Below, piece by piece: positions 5,181 to 7,725 of a stretch of 7,725 nucleotides of DNA. The DNA lies in the NCBI GenBank assembly GCA_002479405.1, contig DLMX01000111.1, forward strand, positions 74,281-82,005. Reading direction: 5' to 3'. Under the pieces are notes generated by a model. It searched no databases. It saw nothing but the letters and a program-made list of their open reading frames with translations, and was not told the DNA's origin. Source of the DNA: Methylophilaceae bacterium UBA7525 (GTDB taxonomy: Bacteria; Pseudomonadota; Gammaproteobacteria; Burkholderiales; Methylophilaceae). Both the position numbers and the translations under genes were made by a program. The stretch's first letter is position 1. Every line of letters starts with the position of its first letter.

Positions 5181-7058
5181 ATGAACAGAACCACCATCGC
5201 AGGCTTGATTGCCCTGCTCTGTACCACTCCAGTTTCAGCCGCAGACAACATCCATCTCGACGAACTCGTCGTCACGGCCAGCCGTACAGAACAATCACGC
5301 GACAACCTTTTGCGTGACGTCACCGTGATCAGCCGGGGGGAAATCGAACGCGCTGGCGCCGCTTCTCTCCCCGATTTATTGCGCTCACAGCCCGGCGTGC
5401 AGATCTCCACCAACGGCGGTGCCGGCACGGCCAGCAGCATCTTTCTGCGTGGCACCAACGACCAGCATCTGATCGTGCTGGTCGATGGCCTGCGCATCAA
5501 TTCAGCCACGCTCGGTAGCACTGCTTTCGAGAATCTGCCGCTCGGCCAGATCGAGCGCATCGAAATCCTGCGCGGCCCGGCTTCCAGTCTCTACGGTGCC
5601 GATGCCATCGGCGGTGTGATCCAGATTTTCACGCGCAAGGGCGAAGCCGGAAAACCACTACTGCATGCTGCCGCCGGCTTCGGCAGCCATGACACAAAAA
5701 CCGGAGAAGCCGGCATCAGCGGTGGCACCGGCGCCCTCAGTTACGGTTTGAACATCAGCAGCCTGGATACCAACGGCTTTTCTGCCAAGCGTATTCGCGA
5801 CAACAGCATCGACGAGGACAACGACGGCTATCGCAATCTGAGCGCTTCAGCCTATCTGGAACTCGCCCTGAAAGAAGGCCACACCTGGGGATTGCAGTTC
5901 TTTGAAAGCAAGGGGCGCCATGAATTCGATAGTGGCTACGACAACTACGGCAATCAGACCCAACAGGCCTACGCCTTCACCAGCAAGAACCAGTTCACCG
6001 GTTTCTGGCACAGCACCTTCAAGCTGGGCATGGGGGTGGACGACAGCGACAGCCATGCCATGCCCAGTATCTGGAACCCCACCGGGGTCAGCAAGTACCG
6101 CACCGAACAGCAACAGCTGAACTGGCAGAACGACCTCCAACTGCCGCTCGGCCTGCTGACGCTGGCTTACGAAAGACTGGAACAGGACGTCAACAGCAAA
6201 AGCAACCCCAGTTCAAAATTCAGAAAAGAGCGTAACAACGACAGTTTTCTCGCCAGTTATCTGCTCGATCGCGGCAATCATTCCCTGCAACTTTCACTGC
6301 GCGAAGACCACAACTCGCAATACGGCAACCACACGACTGGCGGTGCCGGTTACGGCTACCGCATTGCGCCCGAGTGGCGCGTCACTGCAAGCTATGGCAA
6401 TGCCTTCAAGGCACCTACCTTCAACCAGCTGTATTTCCCCAACTTTGGCGACCCGGACCTGAGCCCGGAAAAATCGGATAATGTCGAAGCCAGCCTCAGA
6501 TACAGCGGACAGCAAGCCAATCTGAGCCTGACCGTGTTCGAAAACAGGATCCGGAACCTGATCGCCTTTTCCGGCCCGGCCACCGCAGGCTGTACTTTCT
6601 CCGGCTTCTGCCCGGTCAATATCGGCAAAATCAGGATACCGGGCGCGACACTTGAAGGCAGCTGGAACGTGACGGACGCGTTCTTGTTTAACGGCAACTT
6701 CACGGTACAGTCTCCGCGCGATGAAGAGAACGACAATCTGGCACCGCGACGCAGCAACCGTTACGGCGCAATCAGCCTGCTACATCTCTGGCGCGGCCTG
6801 CAATGGGGGGCGGAAGTCACCGGAGCCTCGACCCGTTACAACGATCTGGCCAACAGCAAACGCATGGGCGGTTATGCGCTCCTGAACCTGACCGCGAACT
6901 ACCACATCACCCCGGAATGGAAACTGGAAGCGCGCGCCAACAACGTCCTGGACAAGGATTACGTCCTCGCCTATACCGGCAACACCGACGATGCCATCGC
7001 CTACAATACGGCAGGCAGCAATCTGTTCGTCGGCTTGCGCTACCAGATGAAGCGGTAA
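5181..7058 (+). CDS. btuB: TonB-dependent vitamin B12 outer-membrane receptor BtuB
   Basis: 625 residues, normal for BtuB (about 600-650). It imports cobalamin across the outer membrane using TonB-ExbBD energy. Residues 1-20 are a signal peptide (cut after PVSA). The TonB box is DELVVTA at 27-33. The plug spans about 40-150, with IFLRG (87-91), LVDGLRIN (100-107) and 'EILRGPASSLYGADAIGGVI' (128-147). The rest is a 22-strand-type barrel. The acidic loop DEDNDG (211-216) resembles the calcium-binding loop of E. coli BtuB, which favours cobalamin over siderophore as substrate. C471 and C477 lie in a probable extracellular loop and could form a disulphide. The chain ends LFVGLRYQMKR, four residues past the usual terminal aromatic. 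The start has AAGGGA at 5170-5175, the element buried by the riboswitch hairpin. Riboswitch control and the BtuM neighbour make the substrate assignment strong. Confidence 0.95.
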   Translation: MNRTTIAGLIALLCTTPVSAADNIHLDELVVTASRTEQSRDNLLRDVTVISRGEIERAGAASLPDLLRSQPGVQISTNGGAGTASSIFLRGTNDQHLIVLVDGLRINSATLGSTAFENLPLGQIERIEILRGPASSLYGADAIGGVIQIFTRKGEAGKPLLHAAAGFGSHDTKTGEAGISGGTGALSYGLNISSLDTNGFSAKRIRDNSIDEDNDGYRNLSASAYLELALKEGHTWGLQFFESKGRHEFDSGYDNYGNQTQQAYAFTSKNQFTGFWHSTFKLGMGVDDSDSHAMPSIWNPTGVSKYRTEQQQLNWQNDLQLPLGLLTLAYERLEQDVNSKSNPSSKFRKERNNDSFLASYLLDRGNHSLQLSLREDHNSQYGNHTTGGAGYGYRIAPEWRVTASYGNAFKAPTFNQLYFPNFGDPDLSPEKSDNVEASLRYSGQQANLSLTVFENRIRNLIAFSGPATAGCTFSGFCPVNIGKIRIPGATLEGSWNVTDAFLFNGNFTVQSPRDEENDNLAPRRSNRYGAISLLHLWRGLQWGAEVTGASTRYNDLANSKRMGGYALLNLTANYHITPEWKLEARANNVLDKDYVLAYTGNTDDAIAYNTAGSNLFVGLRYQMKR

Positions 7059-7123
7059 TTGAGCGGCAGGCTCCCCGCAAGTTTTGAGTTAGAATTGCAG
7101 CAATATTTTTTAATCAACCAAAT

Positions 7124-7129
7124 AGAAGG
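7124..7129 (+). promoter_or_regulatory. Ribosome binding site of btuM
   Basis: AGAAGG lies 10 bases before the ATG at 7140, slightly longer than ideal spacing but the best purine stretch in the 81-base gap after btuB. The gap shows no strong promoter or terminator, so the gene is probably carried on the riboswitch-controlled btuB message. Confidence 0.5.
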
Positions 7130-7139
7130 CTAACCCATC

Positions 7140-7709
7140 ATGTTAACCCTTTCAAAAACCAATCAGATCCTCGTCGGCCTCGTCATCGCCCTGCTGGTCA
7201 TCGCGACGCGCGGCCATCATTTCGCATCCATCGAGCACCTGCCCAGCATCTCGCTGGCGGCATTCTTCCTGATCGGCCTCTACCTGCGTCCGGTCTGGGT
7301 GTTCCCCGCCCTGCTCGGTTTGTGTGCCGCGCTGGACTTTCATGCGGTGACCTACGCCGGGGTCAGCAACTTCTGCGTAACACCGGCCTACGGCTTCCTG
7401 CTGCCAGCCTATGGCACCATGTGGCTGGCCGGCCGTTGGCTGGCGAAGCATTACAGCTTCACAGCCGGTGGGTTGCTACGCACCGTCGGTCTCGTCGCAG
7501 TAGCATCCGCTGTCAGTGAACTGTTTTCCAGTGGTGGCTTCTACTTCTTCGGTGACCGTTATGTCGACCCTACACTGGCCGAATTCGGCACACGCCTGGT
7601 CAAGTACTATCCGCACCAACTGGAAAACCTCGCTTTCTGGCTTGGCATCGCGCTGGTGACCCATGTCACATTCGCACTGGCAACCCGCGCTGATCGCGCC
7701 AAAGCCTGA
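7140..7709 (+). CDS. btuM: BtuM-like solitary cobalamin transporter (ECF S-component fold)
   Basis: 189 residues, hydrophobic, with about six membrane segments (roughly 10-23, 38-50, 52-66, 84-101, 111-129, 161-182), as in S-components of ECF vitamin transporters. The match to BtuM rests on the motif 'GVSNFCVTPAYGFLLPAYG' (residues 74-92). From family knowledge, BtuM of Thiobacillus denitrificans binds cobalamin with its cobalt ligated by a cysteine (Cys80) and removes the cyanide of cyanocobalamin. C79 here corresponds, and D66, Y84 and R152 appear to match other binding residues recalled for that protein, each offset by one. BtuM works without a dedicated ECF energising module, and none is seen here. 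It lies 81 bases after btuB behind the same riboswitch, consistent with inner-membrane uptake and salvage of B12. The alternative is an unrelated integral membrane protein, which I consider unlikely. Confidence 0.85.
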   Translation: MLTLSKTNQILVGLVIALLVIATRGHHFASIEHLPSISLAAFFLIGLYLRPVWVFPALLGLCAALDFHAVTYAGVSNFCVTPAYGFLLPAYGTMWLAGRWLAKHYSFTAGGLLRTVGLVAVASAVSELFSSGGFYFFGDRYVDPTLAEFGTRLVKYYPHQLENLAFWLGIALVTHVTFALATRADRAKA

Positions 7710-7725
7710 TTCAATAGCCTGATTC
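7703..7725 (+). repeat. Short direct repeat at the btuM stop
   Basis: AGCCTGATTC occurs at 7703-7712 and again at 7716-7725, separated by AAT. The first copy contains the btuM TGA stop. The window ends with the second copy, so whether more copies follow cannot be seen. Confidence 0.5.

Noticed and set aside
4740..5181. Open frames on both strands in the btuB leader (135 aa on -, 69 aa on +)
   Set aside because: The region is fully explained by the promoter, the riboswitch aptamer and the expression platform; the translations have no recognisable domain.
7090..7111. Weak hairpin ATTGCAGCAAT followed by six T bases between btuB and btuM
   Set aside because: The stem is only 4-5 AT-rich pairs with a tiny loop, too weak for a reliable terminator. 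It could at most cause mild attenuation, and the operon reading is kept.

Overview
The window (7,725 bases, moderately GC-rich, densely packed) looks like a chromosomal piece of a betaproteobacterium, possibly of the Nitrosomonadales/Thiobacillus/Sideroxydans type. This is inferred from four things together: an archaic (Csu-like, sigma-class) chaperone-usher pilus with a spore-coat-U type pilin, the pair TIGR02449 coiled-coil gene plus zapA followed by 6S RNA, a cobalamin riboswitch in front of btuB, and a BtuM-like solitary cobalamin transporter. No mobile element, tRNA, rRNA or CRISPR array was seen.

Layout. Positions 2-2959 (+) hold the 3' end of a pilus operon: the last 46 residues of a periplasmic chaperone, a 785-residue outer-membrane usher that starts at a TTG inside the chaperone gene, and a small secreted SCPU-domain subunit that overlaps the usher stop by 4 bases. 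Six bases later an EVE-domain protein runs the other way (2966-3436, -). It shares a short divergent promoter region with a DUF2237 gene (3531-3890, +).

Positions 3891-4736 are mostly minus-strand: a coiled-coil ZapB-like gene (TIGR02449), zapA with a 4-base overlap, then a 6S RNA gene and a rho-independent terminator. The 6S RNA occupies the apparent gap between DUF2237 and zapA. It is recognised by its closing stem and by the conserved bubble hairpin.

Positions 4737-7709 (+) form a vitamin B12 uptake unit. A sigma70-like promoter leads into a complete cobalamin riboswitch aptamer (about 4822-5035). Next comes an expression platform whose last hairpin buries the Shine-Dalgarno of btuB. Then come the TonB-dependent receptor BtuB (5181-7058) and a 189-residue six-helix membrane protein (7140-7709) that matches BtuM, with its cobalt-ligating cysteine at residue 79. 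BtuB would move B12 across the outer membrane using TonB energy, BtuM would take it across or process it at the inner membrane, and the riboswitch would shut the unit down when B12 is plentiful.

The items I consider most worth checking are the riboswitch-BtuB-BtuM unit, the apparently leaderless promoter/start arrangement of the TIGR02449 gene, and the single-domain cysteine-rich pilin in the tip-adhesin position of the pilus operon. No wholly undescribed system was identified.
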